Positions 40,821-50,813 of a DNA stretch of 64,000 nucleotides are shown in pieces. Below the pieces are notes generated by a model. It was not told the DNA's origin. It saw only the letters and a program-made list of their open reading frames with translations, and made no database searches. The translations under genes and the position numbers were made by a program. Numbering within the stretch: position 1 is the first letter of the stretch; each line of letters starts with the position of its first letter. The stretch comes from Aurantiochytrium sp. KH105 (lineage: Eukaryota > Sar > Bigyra > Thraustochytrida > Thraustochytriidae), in contig BGKB01000017.1 in the NCBI GenBank assembly GCA_003116975.1, positions 372,001-436,000 on the forward strand. The letters are read 5' to 3'.

Positions 40821-41316
40821 AAAGACGACTTCTACGCTGCGGCCCGAGCAGCAGCGTCGAAAAGCGTTCTTTGCCTTGGTCAATAAACGTAGAAGCGCTG
40901 TTCTTGCGCCTCGTTCAGGTCTTGGTCGTCGCGGCAGTCTTTGTTCGCGTCAAAGCACGCGCTGGTTCACTCGCAGGGGAACTGGGCGTTCAAGCTTGAC
41001 GACAGTCGAGGCCTGGCCCGAGCAAAGCCCAAAATTTTACGAGCAAATGTCCCGAGCAAGGCCAACACAAAGACGACTTCTACGCTGCGGCCCGAGCAGC
41101 AGCGTCGAAAAGCGTTTTATGCCTTGGTCAATAAACGTAGAAGCGCTGTTCTTGCGCCTCGTTCAGGTCTTGGTCGTCGTGGCAGTCTTTGTTCGCGTCA
41201 AAGCACGCGCTGGTTCACTCGCAGGCGTACTGGGCGTTCAAGCTTGACCACAGTCGAGGCCTGGCCCGAGCAAAGCCCAAAATTTTACGAGCAAAGGTCC
41301 CGAGCAAGGCCAACAC
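40821..41316 (+). repeat. 248-bp direct tandem repeat, two copies
   Basis: Copies at 40821-41068 and 41069-41316, nearly identical (few substitutions such as GGGGAACTGG/GGCGTACTGG). It ends 150 bp before the SEPSECS start and so may lie in its promoter or leader. Frames through it differ between strands and are not protein-like. Confidence 0.9.
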
Positions 41317-41466
41317 AAAGTCGAAGTTGAAGTCGAAGGCGAAGGCGAAGGCGGTGGGCACGGCGGGCGCGAGCGAGAAAGGCGAGGTGCGAACAGCAGC
41401 CGCGCGAAAGTCACAGCTGGCCGCTGTGCGCAAAAGTCACAGCCGGCCGCTGACGCGGGACTCACC

Positions 41467-42927
41467 ATGGACGAGGACACGGTGCGCTTTGCGGCGCGCC
41501 TTGTGGGCGACTCGTACATGGCGCAAGGCAGCGAAGCCGTTCGGCGGCGACAGAAACTGGCGCGGCAGCTCGTCGAGCACCGTAAACTGCCCGCGCAGGG
41601 CTGGGATGCGCAGACCCTCGAGTGGTTCTTGGCCGAGACAGCGCTTCTGGACAGCAACAACTTTGTAGGCAATGTTGGAGCCGGCGAACGTGAAGGGCGC
41701 GTCGCCTGCGACCTCGTGCGGAGGCGCCATTTTGGCCTGGCCCATGGCATCGGACGCTCCGGCGACGTTGGGGCCGTGCAGCCCAAGGCAGCAGGATCGT
41801 CCCTCATCTACAAGCTGACCGTGGAGCTCGTGCGCGACCTTGTTCGGCGTGTTCTTGGCATGAGACATCTTCGTGGCGTGCTCGTGGTGCCCATGGCGAC
41901 CGGCATGGGGCTTGCGCTGGTTCTGCAGTGTTTACGGCACAAGCGCGTGAAAGAGGATGGGGCGACACCTCGCTACGTTGTCTGGCCTCGCATCGACCAG
42001 GCAACCTGCCTCAAGTGCATCCAAACAGCAGGCTTTGAGCCGATTGTTGTACCAAACAAAAGGGACGGCGACCTTGTCTGCACTGACCTTGAAGCCATTG
42101 AGCGCGCCATCGACGAGCACGGGGCAGAAAATGTGCTTGGCGTTCTGTCGACAACCAGTTGTTTCGCACCGCGCGTGCCAGACGATGTTGAAGGCATTGC
42201 TCGCATTTGCGCTGCCCGCGGCGTTGCACATGTCATCAACAATGCTTACGGCCTTCAATGCTCAAAGTGTTGCCATTATGTCGACGAGGCGTGTCGCGTA
42301 GGTCGTGTTGACGCCGTGGTGCAGTCCACCGACAAAAATCTCATGGTACCCGTGGGCGGCTGCATCATTACTGGCCCGGACGCAAGTTGGATTGAGGTCA
42401 CGCTTAGCAAGTCGTATGCAGGCCGCGCCAGCATGTCTCCCATTCTCGACGTCTTTCTCACGCTTGTGTCGCTGGGCTCGGACGGTTACATGGCACTTCG
42501 AAAGGAACGTATTAGTATGCTGGGGCCGTTCCAGGAGATGCTTGAGAAACTTGCTGCCAAACATAGCGAGCGCGTTCTCGTGACGCAAAAACGCAATACT
42601 ATCTCCTTTGCGCTGACCCTCGATAGCATTGTCGACGTAGGGGACCGATCAGAGGCAAGCGCGCGCACACTTTCCGAGTTTGGTTCCATGCTCTTTACGC
42701 GAGGCGTATCGGGGGCGCGTGTTGTGGCGCCGGGCATGACGAAAACCGTCGCTGCAATAGACTTTGGCCATTATGGCGCAAGCTTTGACGAGTACCCGCA
42801 CGCCTACGTGACGGTGGCATGTGCAATGGGAGTCCGCCTCGAAGATCTCGGGGTTTTGAACAAGAGATTAGATCAAACATTCACCGACTTTGCAAAGCGG
42901 CGCGCCAAACGTGCCCAGGCGGCATGA
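41467..42927 (+). CDS. SEPSECS: O-phosphoseryl-tRNA(Sec):selenocysteine synthase
   Basis: 486 residues, intronless, close to the usual ~500. A PLP enzyme that converts phosphoseryl-tRNA(Sec) to selenocysteinyl-tRNA(Sec) using selenophosphate. Family blocks in order: DSNNFVGNVGAGEREGR, HGIGRSGDVGAVQPKAAGSS (with the phosphate and tRNA-binding P-loop-like segment), VVPMATGM, WPRIDQATCLK, STTSCFAPRVPDD, NNAYGLQCSKC, and QSTDKNLMVPVGG with the PLP-binding lysine at residue 290, then GRASMSPILDV and GSMLFTRGVSGARVV. All catalytic blocks are present and full length, so it should be active. It implies that this organism makes selenoproteins. The 248-bp tandem repeat lies just upstream. Confidence 0.97.
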   Translation: MDEDTVRFAARLVGDSYMAQGSEAVRRRQKLARQLVEHRKLPAQGWDAQTLEWFLAETALLDSNNFVGNVGAGEREGRVACDLVRRRHFGLAHGIGRSGDVGAVQPKAAGSSLIYKLTVELVRDLVRRVLGMRHLRGVLVVPMATGMGLALVLQCLRHKRVKEDGATPRYVVWPRIDQATCLKCIQTAGFEPIVVPNKRDGDLVCTDLEAIERAIDEHGAENVLGVLSTTSCFAPRVPDDVEGIARICAARGVAHVINNAYGLQCSKCCHYVDEACRVGRVDAVVQSTDKNLMVPVGGCIITGPDASWIEVTLSKSYAGRASMSPILDVFLTLVSLGSDGYMALRKERISMLGPFQEMLEKLAAKHSERVLVTQKRNTISFALTLDSIVDVGDRSEASARTLSEFGSMLFTRGVSGARVVAPGMTKTVAAIDFGHYGASFDEYPHAYVTVACAMGVRLEDLGVLNKRLDQTFTDFAKRRAKRAQAA

Positions 42928-43213
42928 GGTCAGCACGTGAGATATCTTTGCGCGTCGTCATCGACCCAACAAGACGTTCTGGACCCACAAAACACAGCAG
43001 AATTGCATTGTGTTTTTGGCAGTAAATCAATCCAAATCAATTACAACATTTTTGCGCTTCGAACCATGTCCATGCTAGAACCAAGGATGATGCGATCCAG
43101 GTTTTCTGTCTAGGCGGTCACTTCACAGCGTCGCCATTTGTGATTGTGACTGCGCGCGGCCAAGAGCGAAAGACGTCATTTTTCTTCGCTCGCGTTCTCC
43201 TCCTTTACCTTTT
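42928..43213. other. Intergenic, convergent 3' ends of SEPSECS and kinesin
   Basis: Short region holding both 3' untranslated regions. No gene seen. Confidence 0.4.
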
Positions 43214-46069
43214 TTAGGAAGACATGGATGAGATCTGCTTCTTGGCACGACCAAGCTCCGTCTTTTGCACACCGCCAGCGAACCGGAGCGAGCAGAGCGA
43301 CTCGTTGGAATGCTCGCTCTCGGGAGACAAGTTCACAATCATCATCGTCTTGCCCTCACCAGCAAAGCAGGGCTGAAGCATGTGCGTGAGCTTGGAGTTC
43401 CTGTACGGGACATGAGCCGTCTTCTTTTGGAGCGAAGAGAAGACGTTGGCCAGGGAACTCAATGATTTGTTGATCGCCTGCGCCTCCTTGAGTCGGTCGC
43501 CCGTGGCATTCGATTTGGCGATGCGCTCGCTTCCAGCCAAGTCACACATGCTCAAGCTCCCCGTGACCTGGGCCTTAAACTCCTTGTTGACGCCTGTAAT
43601 AAAGAGTGTGAACACCGAGTGGCTCCGTGAGGAGTGCATGTTCGAGTCCGTGGCGGCCACGGACCTGTTTTGCTGCGCCAGCTCGAGAACCTGGTGAATC
43701 TGTTCCTTGGAATCGATCGGCTCGCGGTTAACGTTGGTGAGAATGATTTCCTTTTTGGAGTCGCGAATCTCCGGCTTCGAATCGGTCTTGCCTGGCGAGC
43801 GCGTGAGCAAGTCGCGAATGGATTCATTGTAGATTTCCACATAGGTTGCCTCAAGCGTGTATTCCCAGCCCTTGGATCGAAGTTCCGTCTGGTACGACAT
43901 GATTTGATCAATGGCGCGAGGAATGATTCCCCGTGACTCGGGCGAGTTGTGGTCGCCCGTCATTGTATACGTTTTGCCACTGCCGGTCTGTCCGTAGCTA
44001 AAGAGGCAAACATTGAAGCCGTCAAGGGCGCTCTGCACAAAGTCGCTCACCTCTTCAAAAACGTCAGCCTGGGCGGATTGCGGTGCAAACACGCGATCAA
44101 ACTCAAATTTGTGGCTCTGCACCTTGGTCCCTGCCGTCTGAGCACGCTCTGTCTGCACCGCGAGCGTCGTTCCATTCACGTCGCAGAGTAATTGCTGCTG
44201 TTCGTCCTCCTTGTCCTCGCCGACGGTGCTGGGGCGAACACGTGCCACAACTCGAATTTTGCCCTTGAGTGCCTGCACCTCGTTGTGGAGGCGGCGGCGC
44301 GTCTTGTCCGACTCGAAGAGCTTGTTCTGCGTGTCCTTGAGCTCGGCTTCGGTCTCGCGCAGACGAGCTTGCAGCTTTTCGAATTCGCCAACCTGACGCT
44401 TGAGCAGGGCGGCCTCCTTGGACACCTCGCAGAGTTGCTCGAGACGCTCGTCGGAGGAAATGCCTTGCTCGCTGTATGTCTTTTTCAGCACTTCCATTTC
44501 GCTTTCAAGCGCGTTGTTCTTGGCGAGCGCCTCGTCAAGCTGCGTGCGCATCGCTTCTGCGGCCGCTTCCATTTTCGCGGCAGCGGTAGCGCGCTTGCTT
44601 AGCTCGGCCTCGCATTTTTCCGCGCGTACAGTGGCGGAGGCGGCGTCACGCTTGGCCTTTTCAAGAGCTGAAACTGCGCCACTAGCTTGGTCCTTGACGC
44701 TGACAAGCTCATTCTGCAAATCGGTCTTGGCGGTTGTGAGAACCGTATTGGCATCGGTGGCCTCCTTGAGCGAGCCTTCAAGACGCGTTTTGTCCACCTC
44801 GAGAGCGCTCTTTGCGTTTGCGAGATCATGAACACGAACTTCGAGTTTGGCTTTCTCTTCGCTCAAGGAAGCGATACGATCCTGCGAAAAGGTCTGGTTC
44901 TGCTGAAAGGTCTCGAGCGTCTTGTCAAGATGGAGATCCTTTTGCTTGACCTGAGATTCCATGTTGGTAATTTGCGCTTGCAGCGCCACCGACGATGCCT
45001 GGAGACGCTGCGCCTCGGCCTCGGACTGGTGGAGCTTTTGCGTGGCTTCCTTGGTCTCTGCGGCAGCGGCGTCGCGCTCGCGCTCAAGGGTGGCAATGCG
45101 CTCACGAAGTCCCGGCAACTCATTCGCGATGCGTTCCTTTTCGGCACGAAGGTCCGCCACCTTGCCGGCATGATCGTTGTGCAGGCGTTCCATCTCAACA
45201 GAGTGGGTTTCGATGCGTTTGGCGAGCTCCTTGGCCTCTGCCTCCTTTTGGGCCAGGGCATTCTCAGCCTGAGTTACGCGTGCCTCGAGTTCGGTCTTGC
45301 GAGCCTCAAGTTTTCCCACTTGCGCCGCGACTTCGTCCCCGCGCTCGGTGCTCGCCTTGAGCTCCTTTCGAATAACTTGGACTTCGCCTCGAAGCGCAGA
45401 CTCGTCCTTGCGCACGGAACTGAGTTCCTTTTCTGCAGCGGCGAGCTTGTGCTTGCTCTCGTCGATGGCTCGGGCAAGCTGCTCGACACGAAACTTGGCA
45501 GACTCCAAAGAGCTAAGCATGGTGCGCTCGTAGGACTTGCAGGCTTCGACGAGTTGGTCGGTGGTCTGGAAGCTGTCGCGAAGACCCTGGGCAAGTCGCT
45601 TGGTCTCGGTTTCGAGGAACTTTTTGGCATAGCCAAAGATCTTTTGCTCTGGCTTGACGCGCTTGAGAAGAGCTGCCTTTTGCTGCTCACGCTCGTCCAT
45701 GGACCCAAAGCAGCGGGCGACGATGGTCTCCATGTTCTCGCTGGGGACTTCGATGAGCTCTTCCTGCTGCGTGTGCTGAGGACGGTCGGCAATGGCCTTG
45801 ATGTTGGAAGCTTTCCACGTAAGTCTCCGTTCTTTGCTCTGCTTATTTCCGGACTTGCTCCATCCGGGAGCTTGCAGGCCGCTGCCGCCGCGATTCACCT
45901 CGCTGAGAATTTTCCTTGCCGACGTGGGCGCCAACTGCCCATCGCTCTTGCGCTTCTTCGCCTGCACTGGGCTCGAGTTCTTGTTCTCCTCTTCGATTGT
46001 GGCAGCGCCCTCCACGTCGTCGATTTCCGCTGCCAATGACATTGTTCGCTCGCTACGCGTACAGTCCAC
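43214..46069 (-). CDS. Kinesin-14, C-terminal motor (Kar3/Ncd type)
   Basis: 951 residues from ATG 46069; a second Met at 46042 (MSLAAEIDD) may be the true start. The N-terminal ~160 residues are basic and probably bind microtubules. About 170-630 is a long coiled coil for dimerisation. The motor is at the C-terminus, preceded by the kinesin-14 neck (RRRLHNEVQALKGKIRVVAR). Motor motifs: P-loop GQTGSGKTYT (about residue 695), switch I NMHSSRSHS, switch II DLAGSERIAKS, and HVPYRNSKLTHML. Kinesin-14 motors move to microtubule minus ends and act in spindle formation. The order coil-neck-motor and the neck sequence make the class assignment firm. Convergent with SEPSECS. Confidence 0.95.
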   Translation of the reverse strand: MDCTRSERTMSLAAEIDDVEGAATIEEENKNSSPVQAKKRKSDGQLAPTSARKILSEVNRGGSGLQAPGWSKSGNKQSKERRLTWKASNIKAIADRPQHTQQEELIEVPSENMETIVARCFGSMDEREQQKAALLKRVKPEQKIFGYAKKFLETETKRLAQGLRDSFQTTDQLVEACKSYERTMLSSLESAKFRVEQLARAIDESKHKLAAAEKELSSVRKDESALRGEVQVIRKELKASTERGDEVAAQVGKLEARKTELEARVTQAENALAQKEAEAKELAKRIETHSVEMERLHNDHAGKVADLRAEKERIANELPGLRERIATLERERDAAAAETKEATQKLHQSEAEAQRLQASSVALQAQITNMESQVKQKDLHLDKTLETFQQNQTFSQDRIASLSEEKAKLEVRVHDLANAKSALEVDKTRLEGSLKEATDANTVLTTAKTDLQNELVSVKDQASGAVSALEKAKRDAASATVRAEKCEAELSKRATAAAKMEAAAEAMRTQLDEALAKNNALESEMEVLKKTYSEQGISSDERLEQLCEVSKEAALLKRQVGEFEKLQARLRETEAELKDTQNKLFESDKTRRRLHNEVQALKGKIRVVARVRPSTVGEDKEDEQQQLLCDVNGTTLAVQTERAQTAGTKVQSHKFEFDRVFAPQSAQADVFEEVSDFVQSALDGFNVCLFSYGQTGSGKTYTMTGDHNSPESRGIIPRAIDQIMSYQTELRSKGWEYTLEATYVEIYNESIRDLLTRSPGKTDSKPEIRDSKKEIILTNVNREPIDSKEQIHQVLELAQQNRSVAATDSNMHSSRSHSVFTLFITGVNKEFKAQVTGSLSMCDLAGSERIAKSNATGDRLKEAQAINKSLSSLANVFSSLQKKTAHVPYRNSKLTHMLQPCFAGEGKTMMIVNLSPESEHSNESLCSLRFAGGVQKTELGRAKKQISSMSS

Positions 46070-46857
46070 GAGCTCCTGACGGTGCCCTTGTACTGTTCAG
46101 ACTCGTCGTAGTTCTAGCAGTCCCTCGGCAAATCTAAGCCGCCGTGGCCTTTCTAAGCCCTTCAGCAACGTTGTATCGCCGTGGTCGGCCGTCCTGACTG
46201 GTCCTCGACTGGTCCTCGACGTTATCGCCGTCAAGGACAAAGGAGTTCGAATAAGGTCACCGAGGTCGCCGAGGTCGCCAATGCCCGCGACGAGCGCTCG
46301 TCGTGTCGACACGCTGATGACCTTGAGGCGAGCGGCCACAACGACGCGAGCGTCGAGAGCTCAAGTATGTCGGCCACGCGACGTGCACGCGGACCAGACG
46401 ATGATCAAGGTCTCGTTTGTTCCCAGCGATAGGAGAATGGATGCTCGCTCGCTCGCTCGCTCGCTCGAGTGGGCCTGCTGCCACTGCTGCTCGAGTCCTT
46501 TCGATCATCGAAAATTGCATAACCGTTTCACGCGCGCGAGCTCGGGTGCTTTGCACTCTGCCCCCCTAAAGGCCTTTGTCGTGCGGGAAATATCACGCTG
46601 AAGAGGGGTAGGTTAGAAACTGCGCAACCCTTTTCCCTCTCGACGACACTTATAACAGGTGACCGAGCACGCGCCCAGGCTTGGGCCTAGCAGTTAGTTA
46701 GAAGAGCAGGGCAAGTCGAGGCAAGGCAAGAATGGTAAGCAGCAGCAACAGCAGTAGCAGCAGCAGCAATAGCAGGCGGAGAAAAAAGGTTGGAGGTGCT
46801 TGACAAGGAAAAGATTACAAAGAATCCGTGCGCGCGCACGCGAGCCTATACTAAAGT
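46070..46857. other. Intergenic between kinesin and kinase
   Basis: Kinesin promoter region. Contains a GCTC tetranucleotide run (about 46444-46467) and an AGC-rich stretch (46739-46775). No gene seen. Confidence 0.4.
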
Positions 46858-47992
46858 CTAGACGTTGTCAAAGTCCATTTCGTCGATCTGCGGCGGCGGC
46901 GCAACGGAAGACAAGACATTGCGCAGGGAGCGGCCTTGCTGTGCGCTAAGGGACTTGAGTGGGGTGGCCGGAACCTGATTGTACTGGGCAATCCATGGGT
47001 GCGCAAGAACCTGCGCCATGCTAAAGCGCTGCGAGGGGTCGACGCAAATGAGGTGCTTGATGAGATCTTTGGCGCCGCTGGAAATGGCTTCCCAGGCTTC
47101 ATCGTCGAAGCTCCAATTTCCGCGTGTGATACGATACCAAATCTCGTTGTCCGTGGAGTCTCCATATGGGTCAAAGGGGTGGTAGGCCACGAGAATGACG
47201 TAGAGAATAACGCCGAGAGACCACGAGTCGCACTTGTTGGTGTAGTTTCCTCCGCGCGCGGGACCTCCGAAGCCCACCTCGGGAGCGCTGTAGGCTCGCG
47301 TACCGCAGACCGTGCGCAGAACTGACTCGTTTGTATCGTCGATGATTTTCGATAAACCAAAGTCGGAGATTTTAATATCGGCGTTGGGTCTCCGATCAAC
47401 GAGTACCAGATTCTCTGGTTTCAAGTCTCTGTGGACAATGCCGTTGGAGTGCATAAAGGCGAGCGCGGAAGCGATCTTGCGCACGTGACATGAGGCGTCG
47501 CGTTCGCTGTAGGCGCCATTGGCCACAATGCGGTCAAATAGCTCACCGCCGCCGAGAAGCTCCATGACCAGACAGACGTATTCGTTGTCGTAAAAGCAAT
47601 CAAAGAGGTTGACAATGTTCGGGTGGCCGCGCACCTTGCGCAAGGCACGGATCTCTGTCTTGAGAGTTGCTGGCCGGGCGAGCGAGCGGCGAATGCGCTT
47701 CACGGCGACCGCCTGGCCTGTCGCACGGTTACGACCGCGAAATACTGTGGCGTAATGGCCGCGACCCAGCTCGGACTCCTTGTTGAAGGACACCTCGTAG
47801 TACTGGTGCAGCAAGGAGAGCGTGTCCCCGTCAGGCCGCAAGGACAGCGTTCGAGTCAGTTGCAGCCTGCGGTCTCCGCCCTGCGGCGACTGTGCCTGCG
47901 GGTTCATGGCTGCTTGCTGCTGTTGCTGATGCTGTTGCTGCTGTGCACGCTGCTGGTATTGCGCGGCCATTTGTTGCTGTTGCGCCGCCGTA

Positions 47993-48031
<39 letters not shown>

Positions 48032-48048
48032 GCCGCATACTGTTGGTA

Positions 48049-48079
<31 letters not shown>

Positions 48080-48249
48080 TGCTGCGAGGGCGCGTACTGC
48101 TGCTGAGGCGGAGGTGGTGGCGGCGCTCCATACTGAGCTTGGCCATAGCCGGCAGGGCCCGAGGCTCCCGCTGCTGTTGCTGTTGCGCCGCCGCCGTCGC
48201 GGCGGCTTTTCCGCGAGACCTTGCTGCGCCCGCTCGTCTGGTTGCCCAT
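46858..48249 (-). CDS. CAMK-like Ser/Thr protein kinase with polyQ N-terminus, probably myristoylated
   Basis: 463 residues. Starts MGNQTSGRSK: Gly2 and Ser6 fit an N-myristoylation site, so membrane attachment is likely. Residues about 40-115 are Gln-rich with a Pro run. The kinase domain runs from about 150 to 410: glycine loop GRGHYATVF, VAIK-type lysine in AVKRI, HRDLKPENLVL, DFG in ISDFGLSK, and APE as SAPEV. The lobe order and the GGELFDRI and HPWIAQ segments are CAMK-like (CaMK or CDPK kinase domain). No EF hands follow and no clear calmodulin-binding helix is seen in the short tail, so it is not a canonical CDPK. All catalytic residues are present. Confidence 0.9.
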
Positions 48250-49547
48250 CTTTACGCTTTCCCTCTCTTCTCCTCCTTCTTTATGTTCTTCTCGCCGCTC
48301 TCAATCTCGTCGCTGTCGTCGCTCTCCGCGCGCGTCTTCTCGGCGTCCTCGAGCTCCGGGATGCCGCGCGTCCCGGTCCTCTCCGCGAACGCTGCGCGGC
48401 GGCCGCGCGGGGCGGCGGGAGGCCAGCCGGGGCGGGCGTGCGCGCGGCTCGCTCCTGCCTCCGCGGTCGCGCGCGCGCGCGAGCAGGCGGCCGAGCGGGC
48501 GGGCGGGCGGGCGGGCGGCCGAGCTCCCGCTGCGGCGAGCGGAAAGGGGTTTGAGTTTGAGCTCGTCTCGTGTCGCCGTCATGTTCCCTTGCTTTGGCCG
48601 GCAGGTCCCTCTGGGGCTTTCTTTCTTTTGCTGCCGGATCCGCAGCAATCGCCGCCGCAAAGATTCGGCGTCGCATTGCGCCGAAGAAAGCCGCGGCGAG
48701 CTTGCTGAGCTGCGCTGCGCTGAGCTGAGCTGAGCGCGGCGGGCGACGAACTTTGTGTGCGAGGACGAAGACACGGCGCGAAGAGTTGGCGCGAGGGGTT
48801 TTGAGGCTGCAGCTGCTGCTGCTGCGTGCAGTGCAGATGTAGTTGCTGTTGCGGTTGCTGATGCTGTTGCTGGCGGGGTTTTCGGAGAAGATGGCGCATT
48901 GAAGACGAGGATGGTGAGGGTGGGTGAGGGTGAGGAGATGGAGGAGGGCGGCGATGACGTTCTGGTGCCGAGTTCGCATCGGTGCGGTGCCGGTCGAAGA
49001 TGCGAGTCGCACCGAGACGGTGAGCGGAAGCAGCTGCAGCAGCCAGATATTCCTTGTTCAGGAGATGTTGATGGAGCTCGTCAAAAAGAGGAGGTACGAG
49101 TGCTAGCTTAGACCTAGTCCTAGCTCATCGGCCACTTATCTCATCAAGGTCGTCGGCGCTGCGAGCTTGATCCCTTCTTAACGCTCGATCTTTGAAGACA
49201 GGATCCCGACCAACACATCTGCCGCGATGACAGACAACTTTGGTCGACAAGCACTCTCTGCGAAAACGAGGTGACACGGTCAAGGAATTTTTGGTGGACA
49301 CAGAAGGTGTGTGCGCAACGCAAATATAGCGAGCTCGTTGACTTTCTTTGGATGAAAGCTAGACTGGACATCGTGATGATGAGGCGCGAGGCTCTGCGCG
49401 CAGTACAGCAGTAGTAGCAGCTCGCACGACATGGTAGGCAGAACCGCAACGACCCCAGCGAACAAAGCAAACCAAGAAGAGCATCGTCGTTGCAAGGAGA
49501 AGGTGTACACACTCGTCAGAAGAAGAACAAGCGAGAGACTTGCCAAG
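48250..49547. other. Intergenic, divergent promoter of kinase and lipocalin
   Basis: About 1.3 kb. The first half is very GC-rich with GCGGGCGG tandem units (48497-48520); GCTG(A)n-type repeats lie at 48706-48735. Frames on both strands are Arg/Ala/Gln low complexity. An in-frame ATG at 49431 would extend the lipocalin by 39 residues but is not preferred. Confidence 0.4.
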
Positions 49548-50060
49548 ATGGGCATTGCGACGTCATGTTTCAAGCCTTCCCTCAAGGCGGTGGACACGGT
49601 CGACGTGGGCCGCATGCTGGGCACGTGGAAGGTGGTGGCAGTGCTGCCAACCCCGTTCGAGAAAAACGGGTGCAACCCGACCGAAGTGTACACATGGGAC
49701 GAAGCGAAACAGCGCATTGATGTAGACTTTACGCTCAACAAGGGCTCGCTCGACGGACCCGTCAAGAGCATTCCGCAAAAGATCTACACGGGCGGCTTTC
49801 CGCAATCCTCCGGGCGCTGGCAAGCTTCGCCCATGTGGCCCATCAAGCTCAGTTACGTCATTATGGATCTTGACCCAGAGTACAAGTGGGTTCTCGTCGG
49901 TCATCCCAGCCGCTCGTACCTCTGGCTCATGGGCCGCGAGACCTCGCTGCCGCAAGACGTCATTGACGCGCGCCTCGCCGTGGCTCGCAATGAGGGATTT
50001 GACCTCGACAAGCTTGAATACCCCAAGCACAATGGCGTCACGCCCGGCGACCAAAAGTAA
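49548..50060 (+). CDS. Lipocalin (Blc/apolipoprotein D/temperature-induced lipocalin type)
   Basis: 170 residues from ATG 49548 (AAGATGG context). The lipocalin signature GTWKVVAVLPTPFEK (Gly-x-Trp) is near the N-terminus, followed by CNPTEVYTWD, the strand pattern of the Blc/apoD subfamily, and the second conserved block YKWVLVGHPSRSYLWLMGR, typical of outer-membrane and plant temperature-induced lipocalins. The chosen start gives MGIATSCF, with Gly2 and Cys7 fitting myristoylation plus S-acylation, so a membrane-associated lipocalin is likely; a 39-residue upstream extension from 49431 would remove this motif. These proteins bind small hydrophobic ligands and protect membranes. Its stop is six bases from the stop of the convergent next gene. 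Confidence 0.88.
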   Translation: MGIATSCFKPSLKAVDTVDVGRMLGTWKVVAVLPTPFEKNGCNPTEVYTWDEAKQRIDVDFTLNKGSLDGPVKSIPQKIYTGGFPQSSGRWQASPMWPIKLSYVIMDLDPEYKWVLVGHPSRSYLWLMGRETSLPQDVIDARLAVARNEGFDLDKLEYPKHNGVTPGDQK

Positions 50061-50066
50061 TGTACA

Positions 50067-50721
50067 TCATTCAAATTGTATCATTTTCTGCGATATTGAG
50101 CGGCTTTCAATTCCGTCGGCAGAGCGCATGCTTGCACGCCACACGCGAAACATGCGAAACTTGATATGATAGGCACAGAAGCGATCTGCTTGGACACGGA
50201 GTGCGCGGTCATGCTGTAATTTCATGGCAACTTCGGCCCAAGCGAGCAACATGTCACGCAGCGCTTCATTGGTAGACAAGCTTTGAGGGCCACCGGTCGC
50301 CTCTTTGGCGGTTAACACATGGTTCTCGATCAATGGCGCCTTAGGAGGTGCTACTGGCGGTGAGAACGAGTCCAATTGGGAAGATTCTTCGAGTTCTTGC
50401 ATGAGGTCATTAAGCACTTGCACTTGAGCGCTTGAGATAGGCAATCCCTCGTTGCTGTCTTTGACAAGGTCATTCGATGTTGCGCGATGTTTCATGAATC
50501 CTGCATTAGCTCGCCATCGCGCGAGTGTCTCTCGTTTGATGCGTACATCCACGCGCTCAATCTTGAACCGACATGCTTTGATCACTTGAAGTCTCCACGT
50601 CCGATGATCATCGACAAGATCTGCCCACGCATTGAACACATGTTTGACCAAATGCGACGCGCGTGCAAACCTGCCCCACGGGCAGTGATCTTCCGCGACA
50701 TCCTCCTCGTCGTCGTCGTCC

Positions 50722-50754
<33 letters not shown>

Positions 50755-50813
50755 AGGAGGAGGAGCTGCTTCTCCGTTGCTAGCTCACTTGCTGATGCCG
50801 CCACTGGCGCCAT
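50067..50813 (-). CDS. Hypothetical protein with Sfi1-like motifs and polyQ
   Basis: 248 residues from ATG 50813. In-frame upstream Met at 50969 would add 52 residues of Arg/Ser-rich sequence and is not preferred. The N-terminus has ten consecutive Gln followed by an acidic run. Two segments resemble centrin-binding Sfi1 repeats: HLVKHVFNAWADLVDD with a following LARWRANAG, and MLLAWAEVAMKL with MFRVWRASM near the C-terminus (hydrophobic-x3-Phe/Leu-x2-Trp pattern with ~30-residue spacing). If real, the protein could bind centrin at basal bodies; the motif is degenerate, so this is tentative. Convergent with the lipocalin. Confidence 0.5.

Noticed and set aside
44687..46039. 450-codon plus-strand frame opposite the kinesin
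   Set aside because: Antisense shadow of coiled-coil codons; Leu/Gly/Phe-rich without domain features.
47623..48708. 361-codon plus-strand frame opposite the kinase
   Set aside because: Contains long Leu runs produced by reading the polyQ CAG tract in reverse.
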